From Thuidium tamariscinum (taxonomy: Eukaryota; Streptophyta; Bryopsida; Hypnales; Thuidiaceae), in NCBI GenBank assembly GCA_947034885.2, contig OX344755.2, positions 1,986,501 to 2,050,500 of the forward strand: a stretch of DNA of 64,000 nt, written 5' to 3'. Positions 1 through 11,499 of the stretch are shown piece after piece. The notes under the pieces are model-generated. The model did no database searches, was not told the DNA's origin, and worked only from the letters and a program-made list of their open reading frames with translations. Position numbers and translations under genes: made by a program. Every line of letters begins with the position of its first letter. The first letter of the stretch is position 1.

Positions 1-58
1 TGCCCTTGGGGTCACATTAACGATTGTCTGTAACCGGATCTCCTTTCAATTTGAACAG

Positions 59-2028
59 ATTATGGAGTGGATAAGTATGATATTGGCACAGGGTTTGGGC
101 ACTTTGGCATTGCCGTTGAGGATGTAAGTCGAACCTTTTATATTTTATGAATGGTCTTGATTATTTTGGTGAAAACAGCTTTGTTTACTTGAGCGCTGGG
201 TCATCGCTGCAAGCATGATATGATTGAATTTGTAAAAGTAGGTAATTCATACGTAAAAGTGAAGTTCCTATAACTTTAATTCCAAGTTCTCAAATGGCCA
301 ATAGTGGCTGCTTCCATATCTTGAGGAGTTGAACTAAATCATGTAGTACGCTTCTAGGAAGCCACCAAATATACTGATAGAAGAAATCTTTGCCTACATT
401 TCTGAATGATGGAAATATGTTTTGAAAGTTATCATAATTGAATATTAACTTAAGTCAAGAGGTGAATTTCCTACTTTTAGCATGCTATCTATGCGTGGAG
501 GTGATGTTCATTTATTCTCATTTCGATGAATTTCTCCTCTTTTCGGGCTCTGATTATAAAGTTCCTTAATAATATTGCAGGTTCAGAAGGTGGTTGATCT
601 TGTCAAAGCAAAGGGTGGAAAGGTCGCAAGAGAACCTGGACCTGTAAAAGGAGGGAAGTCCATTATTGCTTTTGTTGAAGACCCTGATGGTTACAAGTTT
701 GAGCTCATTCAGAGGCCCGCAACACCTGAGCCTTTTTGCCAGGTCATGCTTCGTGTTGGCGATCTTGATCGAGCAGTTCAGTTTTATGAGAAGGTGCTAA
801 TTCCAGCTTTGATTTTGACTGTGGTAGTAACATATGTTACAATGTCAGTAAGAATGACTCACGCTATTTGAGAAATCGCCCCTAAGGTATTCTAGAAACT
901 TAGTCTCATTATAATTGGCAGGGTTTCTGTTAGAAAATGGCATTGCAATTTGCAAGATTTATGTTACATTTGGCTTAAGTGGCGCTACAATTCGCATACC
1001 GGTAGTTGAATGTATCTTGATTACTTTGGGAGGATTTGGCATATATTTCACTGACCAACTGTTTGCCTACTTATGAGGATTTTGTCTCGAAGTATTTGTT
1101 GTTTTCTGTACTTATAAGGTTGGGTTCTCAATCTGTGTAGGCCTTTGGGATGAAGGAACTGCGGAGAAGGGATGTTCCCGGTCAGGAGGTAAAAGACGGC
1201 ATTCTATATTCCAGAGGATTCTTCTTGTACAGTACAGTCTTTCAAGTCTTTGCTACATCTTGTTGTGTTCTTTTTTGGGTGTCGATTTATCCTGTCTTTT
1301 TCTGATGGTTCTGGATTGGTCCTTGTCACAGTACACACTTGCAATGTTGGGCTACGGTGATGATGAATTGAAGACCACTGTCTTGGAGTTGACATATAAC
1401 TACGGTATAACAGAATACACCAAAGGAAATGCCTATGGTCAGGTACAATCCATTGAAATCGCCTCACTATTTGTCAGTTCTGTCGTTTAGGCTTGTAAAA
1501 TTGCAGCTAGTCAATTCTTAGAGGACCTGGAGGGAGAAAACCTCTTATAATATTCTTACGTGGAGCACATGCTTTGTGATTCTAGATTGCTATAGGTACG
1601 GATGATGTGTACAAGACTGCAGAAGCTGTCAGCACTTTTGGAGGGAAAATTGTTCGTGAGCCCGGCCCTCTTCCTGGCCTCAACACCAAAATCACAGCTG
1701 TTCTAGATCCTGATGGCTGGAAATCAGTACGTGACAGTCTCTATCCTCGGTCAATTGAACCTCAGAAATTGTTGAATTTGTTCTTAATTTTCTTGTTTTT
1801 GTAGCCACATTTTGTAGACAATCGGTATTGAGTACCCATCAAATTGGCAGGAAAAGATTTTCGAAAACATGAAAAGGAATCTCTGGCACCTTGATTTGAA
1901 AAGCGGAGCTGAATTTGAAGAAACCACTACTACTACTTGAGAATGTTTTGGACTCCTAAATTTTGACCTGGGATTGGCTCTTTCAGGTTTTCGTCGACAA
2001 TCTTGACTTCGCAAAAGAGCTGGAATAA
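59..2028 (+). CDS. GLX1: Glyoxalase I (lactoylglutathione lyase), two-domain plant type, 3' part
   Basis: The enzyme isomerises the hemithioacetal of methylglyoxal and glutathione to S-lactoylglutathione. Six exons are readable: 59-123, 581-793, 1141-1188, 1332-1442, 1586-1726 and 1987-2028 (stop TAA). All keep frame and are bounded by AG and GT; the donor at 794 (gtgcta) is weak. The N-terminal part lies left of the window. The product reads GTGFGHFGIAVEDV, then REPGPVKGGKS, DPDGYKFELIQ, CQVMLRVGDLDRAVQFYEK, then a second domain with ELTYNYGITEYTKGNAYGQ, IAIGTDDVYK, REPGPLPGLNTK and DPDGWKS-VFVDN, ending AKELE. Domain 1 retains the His (GFGHFG) and Glu (KFELI) expected as metal ligands. In domain 2 the equivalent positions are Gln (YGQIA) and Val (KSVFV), so it is probably not catalytic, as in other plant two-domain enzymes. 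Whether it is plastidial cannot be judged without the N-terminus. Confidence 0.93.
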
Positions 2029-2500
2029 ATGATGCACTGTTTTATCCCTGCTTCAATTTGCGAAGAGGAATCATGGTGTTGTTGTAATCACCCTCAAGAT
2101 TTCTAAAACTCAGCAGCCAAGACAATAGTGGGTTAGCTGCTTTGTAAGTTTCTGTGAGATTGTGTACATCATGTCATTATAGATGACCGGTATATAAAAA
2201 ATTGCTTCAGTGAGTTGCTACATTCTGTACTGTAGCCTTTCTTCAGAGTCTGCATACTTCGCATGTAACAACATGCTCATTTCAAGCTCATTTGTGGGAG
2301 TATTTCTTGGTGTTAAGTTCTTCTACACCTTGGTGCATTGGAAACAACGCCTGAAGTTTGTCGAGATGGACAATTGGTTGTGTAATTAGTGCTGTTCTTA
2401 TCTTGCAGGAGTGATGAAATTATCTTGTTTCACCCGCGCTCTAGAGTGAATTTGATACCGGTATTCCACAGAAAGTGTCAGAACATTTTGTCATTATAGA
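2029..2500 (+). other. Probable 3' UTR of the glyoxalase I gene
   Basis: This stretch after the stop codon keeps gene-like composition and has no long open frame. AT-rich intergenic DNA begins near 2500. The polyadenylation site cannot be fixed by eye. Confidence 0.5.
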
Positions 2501-3675
2501 AATTTTCAAAGAATTTATTTATTGCCCCTTGGCACTCCATTGCATTCAATTTACACAATTTGATTGTTGAAAACTCCCTTACGAGTGTTTTGGTAGCTTA
2601 TTTTTCTAATTTATGACATTTTCAAGAATGAAAACCTTTCCATGCTAGATTTGGAAAAAAAATCATACTCCCTCCATCCCATTTTATCAAGGTAGAAATA
2701 TCCATTCCTACACTTGTTCCTATTCTTTGTCCCTAGACTCAACCAATTATATCTCTAGATTTTGATGAATGTGTCTTCCAATTGATTTGATGACACTTAT
2801 TCAATTGTGACTCATTGATAGCTAATTTTCACAAAGTTTAGATTTGGGTGCATCTACCTAACAATTTTAGTGGTTTAGGGAACTGATACTTCAAAAAATC
2901 ATAAAAATTACATATGACATCCAAAAAATCTATTTTTTTTAATTGAATATTCATAATTTTCACTCGCTAATACTACAAAAATATTATTTTTTGGAAAAGG
3001 TATCTCTTACTATACTAAATTGCTTATATTGATGTTTTTGGGTGTTCCTTCATTAGTCCCTTCTATCATTTTGTTTGTTTGTCCAAAATTACTCGTTTCC
3101 TTTACTTCCAAGTTGATTTTAGGGGTGAAAATGATTTCTTTTGTTGTTGACATCAACTAATAAAATGAAGCACAATAAGTGTACAATAGTTTATTATACA
3201 TTACTAAATCTAAAAATTTAATTTTTTATAGTAATTTGAAGTTGCTAAGTCAAGGCATATTAGATATTGAAATGTTTATTGGATCTATTGAATTTCAATC
3301 CATTCTTGTGTAGATTAAAACACATAAAGAGGGTTAGTCTCATTTGAAATCTCTATAAAAGTATATTTTTGTTTATACATGGCACTTTGTATACCTTACA
3401 AATTTTTATTTTTTGATATATATTTCTTTGATTGCAATCAATAGCCACATTCACTTGTTTTGCAATTAAGAAGACACATTAAACATTCTTTATAGGATCA
3501 TTTGATCATAATATGCATTAAAAAAATTATTGCCAAATCCTTAACACTCTTAGTAGTACAAAAAAGAAATTATAAAATAGAATGGAAGAAATGTGACTTT
3601 TCATTGTTATGAAACAGAAAAAAAAAATTGATTGGAATAAAAACCTATCAAACTAGGTACACAACTCTTGTATTA
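2500..3675. other. AT-rich intergenic DNA with MITE remnants
   Basis: No gene is visible. A TA followed by CTCCCTCCATCCCA at about 2666-2681 resembles one end of a Stowaway MITE, but no matching inverted end was found. A short degenerate repeat at 2848-3053 is listed separately. Confidence 0.5.
2848..3053. repeat. Degenerate ~0.2-kb MITE (GGGTGCACCTA family)
   Basis: It starts GGGTGCATCTACC and ends TTTTTGGGTGTTCC. Its body (catatgacatccaaaaaatc, then tttcactcgctaatac) matches the copy at 31163-31384 base by base over long runs, and the reverse strand of 29956-30176. The same body occurs inside 39258-39605. Confidence 0.6.
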
Positions 3676-3955
3676 TCATTAGGGGAGAATTGACCCCCCC
3701 AAGAGGCCACTTTGTAATGCAAAAGATTGAGTGGGAAGAGCCTTTTCAACTTACTAATTGGGCCAAGAATTGCATGATGAATTCAAAAATTTATCATCAT
3801 CATCCAATCCATTTCTATAGTCTCATAACTATTTGGGACGAAAGAGCCTTTTTATCTCACTAATTATACTAAGGATTGCATGATAAATTCAAAAATTGTC
3901 ATCATTATCTAATCCATCTTCCAAATCTCTCAAATCTCATGATGATTCAATCATG
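3676..3955. repeat. Terminal inverted-repeat-like end plus tandem duplication
   Basis: The sequence opens ATCATTAGGGGAGAATTGAC. The inverse occurs at 14068-14086, with AAGAGGC and CTTTG following in both. Just inside, a unit of about 110 bp is present twice (about 3733-3840 and 3841-3955). Each contains a AAGAGCCTTTT block, TTGCATGAT and CAAAAATT followed by ATCATCAT-like bases. A subterminal tandem repeat next to an inverted end suggests a transposon terminus. No shared 3-bp target duplication could be shown for the 3676/14086 pair. Confidence 0.5.
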
Positions 3956-4561
3956 AAAGATGGAGCACACGCCTCCCTCAAATATCTACAAGCCAAGTAG
4001 ATACATGCAATCCTATATAGAAGTAGTAATGATGATATGCATTGGATTGGTGACTCTAATGAAGACAATGCCAATGTTGTATGAAAACAATGTGAATTCA
4101 ATTGCTTTGATGTTCAAAGCCTTACCATGTCATAATCAACATTGCAATAACAAAAGTTGTGACATCATTAACTTAATGATACAAAATCACTTACTATAAT
4201 GCATTCATATTGCATCTATGGACTTCACATGTCTCATTCGTTATGCAAATAGTACTAAGTTAAAGACTATATTAGTAACAATTATACACTACATGGTTGC
4301 AATTGTCTTACATATTTTCGTACTAATTTCTAAAAAATTCAACAATGAAAAGTTTCTTGATTCGAAACTAAACACTATGTTGCCTATTCAAAGGATATTA
4401 CCTTTGACTTCAAAGATTTCAATTCAAATTCATCACCAATTGAAAAGTTGTTTGAACAATTTGTATTCATACAAGTGATGTTTCAAAAAAATGTTGCCTA
4501 TCTAAACTATAGAATGTCTCACTATAGAATCTCTTATTATAGAGAAAAAAACCTTACAAAC
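3956..4561. other. AT-rich DNA without a recognisable gene
   Basis: Two short open frames on + (3960-4199 and 4218-4478) have no recognisable domain and a composition like the surrounding DNA. They may be remnants of a transposon coding region, but this cannot be supported. Confidence 0.4.
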
Positions 4562-6436
4562 CTACATCTCTAAAGAATCACTTGATCCACTACCATGACC
4601 TAGGGATGCTGAAGGAAGATCTATGATTTTCACACGTTTCATGAATGGGGCACATTCTTGTAAATGGGCTTCAATTTTCAACATTTCAGCCTTATGTTCA
4701 CGAAAGTCCCCTTCTCTTAGATTCCAATTAGCCATTGCCAACTCCATCTAGAAATCAAAGAAACAACATATGAATCATTAAAGCCAACAAACTCATCAAA
4801 TAGTACTAGACTTTGCATTGTAGAATGTTCATTACAAAGTATACTTTAGGCACAACATAGTAATAAGTTCACCAATTGTAAATATTAAAACAGAAATGTA
4901 AATGCAAACATCAAGAATCAAGTCTACTTACTACATACACAAATAAAGCTGCTTGGTTCATAAGGAGCTCAACCTTTCCGTTTCGGGGATATTTGGAACC
5001 TATCATTGCTTTCGAGATAGCTCCATAAACTGCATCTGATCTATACGGATCCTCCAAATCTGAACTGAAATGCCATGAGTCCTCTGAAGAAATTACAATG
5101 TGTTAATGTATTAGAAACATTCTTGTATAGATAACAAAAAAAATAATTAAATATAATTTACAATATGTATAAATAACATAAAACAATTTACAACAATACA
5201 TATATAAACAACACATTTGTATTGAATCTACAACAATACATATACAATTTGTATTTAATCTAAATACTCTTATTCACCTTCACAACACTTGGACCAACTA
5301 AGATGGCAAGCTTAAGGTGAAAGTTTAATATAAATAATTTAAAAAACAAACTCAAATGAATTTCAAAAACTCAAATGAATTTATATACCTTAGTTCTTGC
5401 ATTTGAGCAAGTTTGGTCCTCCATGTATCCTTCACTTCAGCATTGGCTGGGGGTTTCAAAATGCCTAAGAGACGATAAAACTCATCTCTCACCACTCGTG
5501 TAATGTGACCTCTGGCATCACGAAACTTTCTTGAAACTCTACTTTGGAGGCCAGGTTCTAAACTTGATTGTGGTCCCTATGCTTGTTCAAATTGTTTGCA
5601 AATGATTGGATCATCCAAAACACAAAAGGCCTCTAATATGGCTCTTTTAATTTTGTCTTGTTGTGGATGGATGCAACTTGTAGATGGATCTTTCCCAAGA
5701 AGGAAGGATCAGATGATTGAAGCCAATTTCCCTGTAAGCATTCAAATCGATTAATTAGCATTACAAAACTGAAACAACCAAACAACAATATACAAACTAA
5801 AACTACTATTGCAATACATCTGAAGATATGCAATCTTTGAAATTTGAATTATACCTTCACAAACTCCCACTGAGTGCATCGAGGAGGTGGTATGGTTTCT
5901 CAAACTGTCGCAGCCAACATGTCCGTAAGCTTTACAATTTGAATAGATTGCTCTTTTGTATCTTTCTTCAACTTGTGCAAAAGAATTCGATCGGAAGTGG
6001 AGATTCCATCTGGCAAACCTGCATTAATACAAATCCACTAATAGATAAGCAACATCACTTCACATCAAAAATACATTGCATCAAAACAATTCATGGCTAC
6101 TAAGAACTCATCACATCACATTTAAAAACACTTTAGATCAAAAAAACGGATCACATAACAACACATTAAGAATGCATTGCATCTAAATTGCATCACAATA
6201 AGAACAATAAAAATCAAACTATCTGGTGTTTCAAGAACAGGCAAATCTGGAGTTGTGACCACATTTGCAGCACTAGTTTCAGGAGTAGTGACACTAGTAT
6301 CAAGAGCAGGTGTGCTAATTGGAGTCCCAAACCTGATCGACCTTCCAATAGAACGCCGTGCATAAGGTGATTGACTAGCGCCAGCAAAAAGAAACGAGGA
6401 ACGCCTTGGAGGCAGTTTCAACCTGGAATCCGCCAT
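4562..6436 (-). pseudogene. Broken multi-exon gene of unknown family, probably transposon-linked
   Basis: Five minus-strand exons can be read: 6436-6220 (start MADSRLKLPPRRSS), 6018-5855 (LPDGISTSDRILLHKLKKDT), 5731 to about 5390, 5083-4932 (SDAVYGAISKAMIGSKYP) and 4747-4562 (MELAMANWNLREGD, ending SSDSLEM). Most junctions have good acceptor and donor sites and matching phase. Exon 2 has an in-frame TGA between AATV and ETIPPPRC. Exon 3 shifts frame by one base around FLGK and then has a TAG between FEQA and GPQSS. The exon 3/4 junction is also out of phase. A possible 5' exon lies at about 6690-6552, ending AACAAG before gtaatg. I do not recognise the family. Its position inside AGGGG-type ends and beside a transposase fragment suggests mobile-element cargo or a companion ORF, which is inference. 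Confidence 0.6.
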
Positions 6437-6699
6437 CGCTCAACTCGTCAAAGAAAGCACTAAAATTGAAAATGCAAGAACAAAGAACAAAGTAATGTAC
6501 ACAAAACTGTAAACAAAGTTCAACACTATAAGCCCCATTACCTTGTTGCCATCGCTCAACTTGGCGCCATCGCTCACAACGGATGAAATTTTGTGATTTT
6601 GGATGAATGAGTTTGTTAACCGGCACCAAGCATCCTTTGGTAGGGTGTGCATCTCGAACACTCATCATCGAGGATACAAGATCTCGCACCGCTTAAATC

Positions 6700-7189
6700 T
6701 TCCTCTCCTTATGCCACAAGATTCTAACAAAAGTGAAAGAAAGAATAAACTATCAAGCCAAATGAAACAATAATTTTTGCAATTGTTATGATAGATAGAA
6801 CTATGAAGAGCGAACAATGTTTCAATACAACAAACTCAAAACAGCTAACTCAACTCCACAAAGTTGCTAGGCTAAGAAACTAGAACTTGAGATATAAAGG
6901 CTCCTCCTGCATTTGCACTGAAGCTGAAAATATGAAATCTAGAAGCAGTACAATTTGATCCAAGACACAAATTTGGTGTACTTGTCTTTCTGTGCATATT
7001 CTATTCTAATTGAGAAGAGTTCCCTGACAAAAGTGACCAACTCACAAAGCTTACGATGCTTACAATAATGCTCAAATAGCTTAATTACCAACTCTTCACA
7101 TTTCTACAAGCCATCTCTCACTTAAAAATACTCAAAAACAAACACTCAACTTCACAGGGATCTAAGAAACTACACAATGATGGTGATCT
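6700..7189. other. No gene seen; possible promoter side of the broken gene
   Basis: The sequence is of moderate AT content. No open frame or repeat of note was found apart from the start of CTCACAA-rich sequence near 7060. Confidence 0.4.
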
Positions 7190-7405
7190 ACTTACAATAC
7201 TCATAACAATGCTCACAATGCTCACAACACTCACAATCACAATGCTCATAGCAACAATCGCAAGTACTCACAATTACAATACTCACAACAATCACAAAAT
7301 CTCACAATGCTTACCATGCTCACTGCAAGGTTCAAAATACTCACAACACTCAGAGAGACACATGTCTAGCTTCAGAAAGAGAAGACAACGCTCACAGCAC
7401 TCACA
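7190..7405. repeat. Degenerate ACTCACAA-type simple repeat
   Basis: The motif ACTCACAA and its variants CTCACAATG and CTCACAACA recur many times in about 215 bp with spacers of 4-12 bases. This is slippage-type sequence, and the open frame through it (7209-7454) is low complexity. Confidence 0.7.
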
Positions 7406-7558
7406 AGAATACGGATCATCCAAAGCTAACAATACAGAGGAATGTCCAAATTAACAAGGAGTGGGAGGCATAGAGATGAAGTGCAAAAGAAGGCAAGTGA
7501 TGCAATCCTAGGATTTATTTAACCCTAGCAATTATTTTAGCCATTGATTCTTATCATT

Positions 7559-7926
7559 AGGGGGGGTCATGGCTCCTCAGAGAAACTCAATTTCTCAGAG
7601 AAACCCAAGTTGGTGAGATTTTTCGGGAGCTAATGAAAACTGCCGTAGAGTGGAGGAGCCGTGACACCCTTTTCTGCTATTCGCAAGGATTCCGCAAGAA
7701 TTTCTGGTTTGCACAGCTAGGTTGGGAGCTCCGATACTTGTGCCAAGTCGAGGGCTTCAACAAATTCTTCAAGAAAATTTTCGAAAACGCCATTTCTTCA
7801 CCCGCGGAGGAGAAGAAAACGGCACTCCGTTTTCTCTGAGAATTTCGAGTCCGCCTTTCGCTCCCAGTGCACCACGTACTCTTTCTCGAAGAATTCTGAG
7901 GACTTCAGAGGAGCCATGACACCCCT
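7559..7926. mobile_element. GC-rich MITE with AGGGG ends and ATT target duplication
   Basis: The left end AGGGGGGGTCATGGCTCC matches the inverted right end GGAGCCATGACACCCCT. The element is flanked by ATT at 7556-7558 and 7927-7929, and is 368 bp long. An internal copy of the end motif (GGAGCCGTGACACCC) lies near 7654. It is far more GC-rich than the AT-rich repeats around it, so it is young or unmethylated. The open frame at 7633-7839 inside it has no domain and is not called as a gene. Confidence 0.75.
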
Positions 7927-8200
7927 ATTGATCACCGATCTCAGCCGTCGATTCATGATGGCTTTGTTGGGGTACTTTCATTGCTCTATATTCATCCAAA
8001 GGATGAGAATTCCCAAGACATCACATCCGGGCCAGGCGGCCACGTCTTCGCTTTTCATTTAGCTTTTGATTCTTAAATCTTCATCTAACACATATTCATC
8101 CTAAGCACTATCTTCCTCAATCGGCTCTTTTTTCAAGTCTCAGAAAACCCTAATTACTTGCAAGTCTCCAAGTCTTGCGGTCTGGTGCCAATTGGTTGCT

Positions 8201-9223
8201 ATGGCGGCCCTGTACTTCGACAATCTCGAGCCCATATTTGCGGCTTTGCTTGTGAGGAATTCGAGAACTCCTTTGCTCTTTGCTTGTTGATTGCAGATTG
8301 TTTCACGCACATTGCACACTTACTCATTGATTCTGATTCCTCCATATATATATTTATGGAAAGAAACAAACTTGATGTTTAATAACTTGATTTTGCGTGA
8401 TGTGGTGAGTTGATTGGAGATTGTATGTTGCAGGGGTGAACTGTGCGATGGACTTCCATGCACCCAAGTATACTAGTATTGCGAGATTGTGAGTGTGCAG
8501 AGTATTTGCACTTTACTGGGACAGGAAACTGCAGTTCTCGTCTCAGGTATGAATTGCTTCGTTTTTGTACAATTAGAGGAGCTGTGTATATGTGTGTTGT
8601 TTGGGGTGGTGAGAGATTCCATTCATGGGACTTTACTTTCCTGGTTTTCCTAAAATTTAAGACAAATTTTGTGTAAATCTCTTAATGGTCTCCTGTTGTG
8701 TGGATCTACAAAAGTTTATTAAGTTTGCCAGTGAGAGAATTAGCCACAATGTCGGTCTAAGAATTGGGACTAATTGCGGAAGCGAAGAGACTGTCTCAGG
8801 AACCTCAAGAAGAATGAGAAGAACTATTTAGACTATTCTCTTGGATATCCTCATGAATATCTAAGAATATCAATAACTTGTTATTGATTGAGATATTGCA
8901 TTCTGACTCCGTAGTGGATGTGCAGATGGTGAACCTATCCTATTGTTTGTAGGCAAGGAGGAGTCTAATTTGAAGTGGGGTATGGTACATTTTATTTTGT
9001 GTTAAATATAAAAGTGAAAATAAATTTATCAATATATATTTAACATCCATGTTAGTTGTTGTGCATGCAGGTGATTGTTGTGTGTATAATTGGATTGTTT
9101 AGAAGGGATATCATTAAAGCTGTTGAGAAATTTTTAAGGTGGTATGAAAAAGCTTGCCGGTCCAAGGAGCACACTGAACAGAATGGCTACAGAAGACATT
9201 CCAGCACAAGAAGCAAGGATTAA
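8201..9223 (+). pseudogene. Possible short or degenerate gene of unknown function
   Basis: A well-placed ATG at 8201 (gctATGGCGGCC) opens MAALYFDNLEPIFAALL and meets a donor at 8252 (GTGAGG). An AAAACCCTAA motif lies about 60 bases upstream. An acceptor at 8433 leads to codons reading VNCAMDFHAPKYTSIARL, then TGA, then VCRVFALYWDRKLQFSSQ before a strong donor at about 8547 (CAG/GTATGA). Another acceptor at 9070 leads to VIVVCIIGLFRRDIIKAVEK and a hydrophilic tail ending in TAA at 9221-9223. Exon 1 and exon 2 are out of phase, and the TGA interrupts exon 2, so either my model is wrong or the gene is dead. No family is recognised. Confidence 0.3.
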
Positions 9224-9581
9224 ACATAATGTGCGAAAAACTCCGCATCATTCAGCTCCATCAAGGCTGGATTGCAGTTTCCGTAATGAAACGCTCTTTA
9301 GAACTCAAGCTGCACCCATCTTGCTACCAAAATATATCAACCACCTTCCTTGTGCAGTGATTGGAAGTGATGCAAAACAATCTTTGTGCGATGAGGCAAC
9401 GAGACTCTCTAAACAAAACACTCCAGTCTTTATTCAACAAAGGAAATTCATTTTCCTTGCAAAACAGTACAAGAGAGTTGTCACCGACATTGCAAGTGGC
9501 TACATACAGCATGCAGAGGCTGTTAATCCTAACTCCAAAATAAACACACTTTGTCCAAAGAATCTATCTGACCCCAACTGA
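9144..9581 (+). CDS. Hypothetical 145-residue open frame
   Basis: An uninterrupted frame starts MKKLAGPRSTLNRMATEDIP and ends NTLCPKNLSDPN, long for DNA of this composition. It overlaps, in another frame, the putative last exon ending at 9223, so at most one is translated there. It has no transmembrane segment or recognised motif, and it ends 87 bp from the convergent GST stop codon, so it may be only untranslated sequence. Confidence 0.2.
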   Translation: MKKLAGPRSTLNRMATEDIPAQEARIKHNVRKTPHHSAPSRLDCSFRNETLFRTQAAPILLPKYINHLPCAVIGSDAKQSLCDEATRLSKQNTPVFIQQRKFIFLAKQYKRVVTDIASGYIQHAEAVNPNSKINTLCPKNLSDPN

Positions 9582-9667
9582 AAACAACCGAGTAATCCCT
9601 GAAGTCCAAGATCAACAGATCCAAAATTGCTGGCTTCCTACATTGGCAGATCTAGTGCCATTATACT

Positions 9668-11052
9668 CTAGAAAGGAGTGGCATTGTCCCAATCCAATTT
9701 CCGGGCTTTCAGGAACGCTGGATTCGAGGTGAGATCGGCAACCCAAGCCTTCACATGAGGACGGTTATCAAATGCTCCTGCAAACGGATCCAAGGTGCTA
9801 ACCCTCAACAGGACAGGGGTGTGGAAAGCATCCGCCAAAGTGTAGGTATCCCCAGCCAGATACTTGTGCTTCTTGAGCTGCGCCTCGTACACGTCCAACA
9901 CCTTGCCCAGACTTTCCATACTGGTAGCCTTGACTTTCTCATCCAAAGGTCTGTTTTCAATCCGGGACCTGAAGGCTTCCCTTAGCAAGGGTAAAACTGC
10001 GGCGTTGAAGTTCTGGGACTCGGATTCCACCCACTGGTTGATGGTGGCCCTCTCCTTCGGCGTTGTGCCCACCAGGAATGTCAAGTTGTACTTGTCCACA
10101 ATGTACTTGGCTATGGCTCGAGACTCTGCATTTCCACGCACGCATTTTCAACTCAGTTAAAACAATCAAGGCTAAGCGCTCCTCATCCTTGAAATCAAAG
10201 TTGCTGCTCCAAATCTAACTGTACTTGCATAAAACAAGCGATAACGATGTAACATTGAAACAAAAAGATTCCACTAACTCTGCCTGTACGATAACTCTTC
10301 TGTTGCAAAAATCAATGCAGCACTATTATGCTGAAGAACTGGATCACTAACTCATTTCCTTGCCAGGCAGGGAAGCACTACTAGATGAGTTAAGTATGCC
10401 GATTAACCTAAGATTAGATGAAAAGAAAATAGGATTCTAACGAGAGCCATGCTATCAATAGCAAACAAGACATGACATAGTTTAATTTGGAATGCATCAT
10501 TTACTTACCAAAGACTCCGAGCTCGCCATCCTCCAAATACGGGACGGCTGCAAAGGGCTGCACACACACCAATTTCAGGAACAGCACTCGTATTAGTTGC
10601 TCAAACTAATTACACTGTAACATTGTAGCATCAGGAGCAGTCAAACCTAAATTCTGACAACACGTACATCTTCGAAATAAGCCCAATCCCAAGAAATTAA
10701 AGGGGTTTCTATCCTGGGCTTACATTCTTCGCCTTGTAAGCGGGCGTTAGCTGCTGTTTTCCCATTAAGCTCACCAGCACCAACTCCAGCTCCTTCTCAG
10801 GGTCCACCTGCAGATGCCCACGACAAAGGTGAGAAAGACCGAGTGGGTTCATTAATCTGATCTGCGCTTCGTCATTGCTGCATAATTTAAGATCCAAACG
10901 ACTGACAACTACGGTTGCATGAAAACATATTTCCATAGAATCAACTTCACGGGGTCTCTAATTCAGTAGAAATTTCTTACATCCGCCAAGAAGAGTGGCA
11001 AAATAGCGCACTCCCCATTGGGACTGGTTGTGGCGTAAAACTTCATCACCAT
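9668..11052 (-). CDS. GSTF: Glutathione S-transferase, phi class
   Basis: The enzyme conjugates glutathione to electrophiles in the cytosol. Four minus-strand exons are 11052-10981, 10807-10724, 10557-10509 and 10125-9668 (stop TAG). They sum to 663 nt, i.e. 220 residues, the normal phi-class length, and all junctions are in frame. The start gives MVMKFYATTSPNGECAILPL, with Ser10 at the usual catalytic position after the first strand. Then come PFAAVPYLEDGELGVF and ESRAIAKYIVDKYN, the glutathione-binding signature of the thioredoxin fold (cis-Pro in AAVPY, Glu-Ser in ESRAI). The helical C-terminal domain has YLAGDTYTLADA and ends WDNATPF. The 49-nt third exon split before ESRAI is characteristic of phi genes; the extra intron after FLAD is less usual. 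Met3 (MKFYA) could be the real start. Confidence 0.92.
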
Positions 11053-11460
11053 GGTTGCTAGATTTTCTTGCACAGACTTGCACCTAGTTGCAAACAACCA
11101 CATCAAACCTCGTAAATTGGCGTTTGATTTCTCTGAAAAACAAGAAGCACTGCAGCTCTGAGAACGATTACACCCAGAGAAAAGTGCTTACAACGGCTCC
11201 AACGCCCTGATCTAACCCAAATTGATCAAGGAACGCATCAAGTTGCAAGCGAGTAAGGAAGGACATATATATACGATCCTACAAACTTGGCAACATTTGG
11301 ATGAAACCCACAATCCCGAAGCTTGCAATTGAGACACAGAGCTGGGCTTTGTCCCACGTACACACCTGATTGCGACGCCAATTCGATCGATAGAGTTCAA
11401 GTAACTTAGCTGCGGATGCAATGTCGAGAGTGAGAGCTAGCAATGACATTCACTTCGTAG
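11053..11460 (-). other. GST leader region, probably with a 5'-UTR intron
   Basis: On the minus strand a plausible donor (CAATCAG/GTGTGT) near 11366 and acceptor (GCAACTAG) near 11085 would splice out an intron ahead of the ATG. No coding exon is visible upstream. Confidence 0.4.
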
Positions 11461-11486
11461 TATGCAACTCAGACAAGGAGAGCCTG

Positions 11487-11496
11487 CTACTTATAG
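11487..11496 (-). promoter_or_regulatory. Candidate TATA box of the GST gene
   Basis: The minus strand reads CTATAAGTAG about 435 bp upstream of the ATG. If it is real, transcription would start near 11455-11460. The evidence is sequence only. Confidence 0.35.
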
Positions 11497-11499
11497 TGA

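Noticed and set aside
794..871. Reading on past 793 in the glyoxalase frame
   Set aside because: The continuing residues do not resemble the family, and the next exon at 1141 resumes it (AFGMKELRR).
2666..2700. Stowaway MITE
   Set aside because: Only one CTCCCTCC-type end was found; without an inverse partner it cannot be delimited.
7060..7420. CRISPR-like array from regularly recurring CTCACAA
   Set aside because: Spacing is irregular, units are short and degenerate, and the genome is eukaryotic.
9755..10160. Plus-strand frames across the GST last exon
   Set aside because: Antisense shadows of the GST coding exon.
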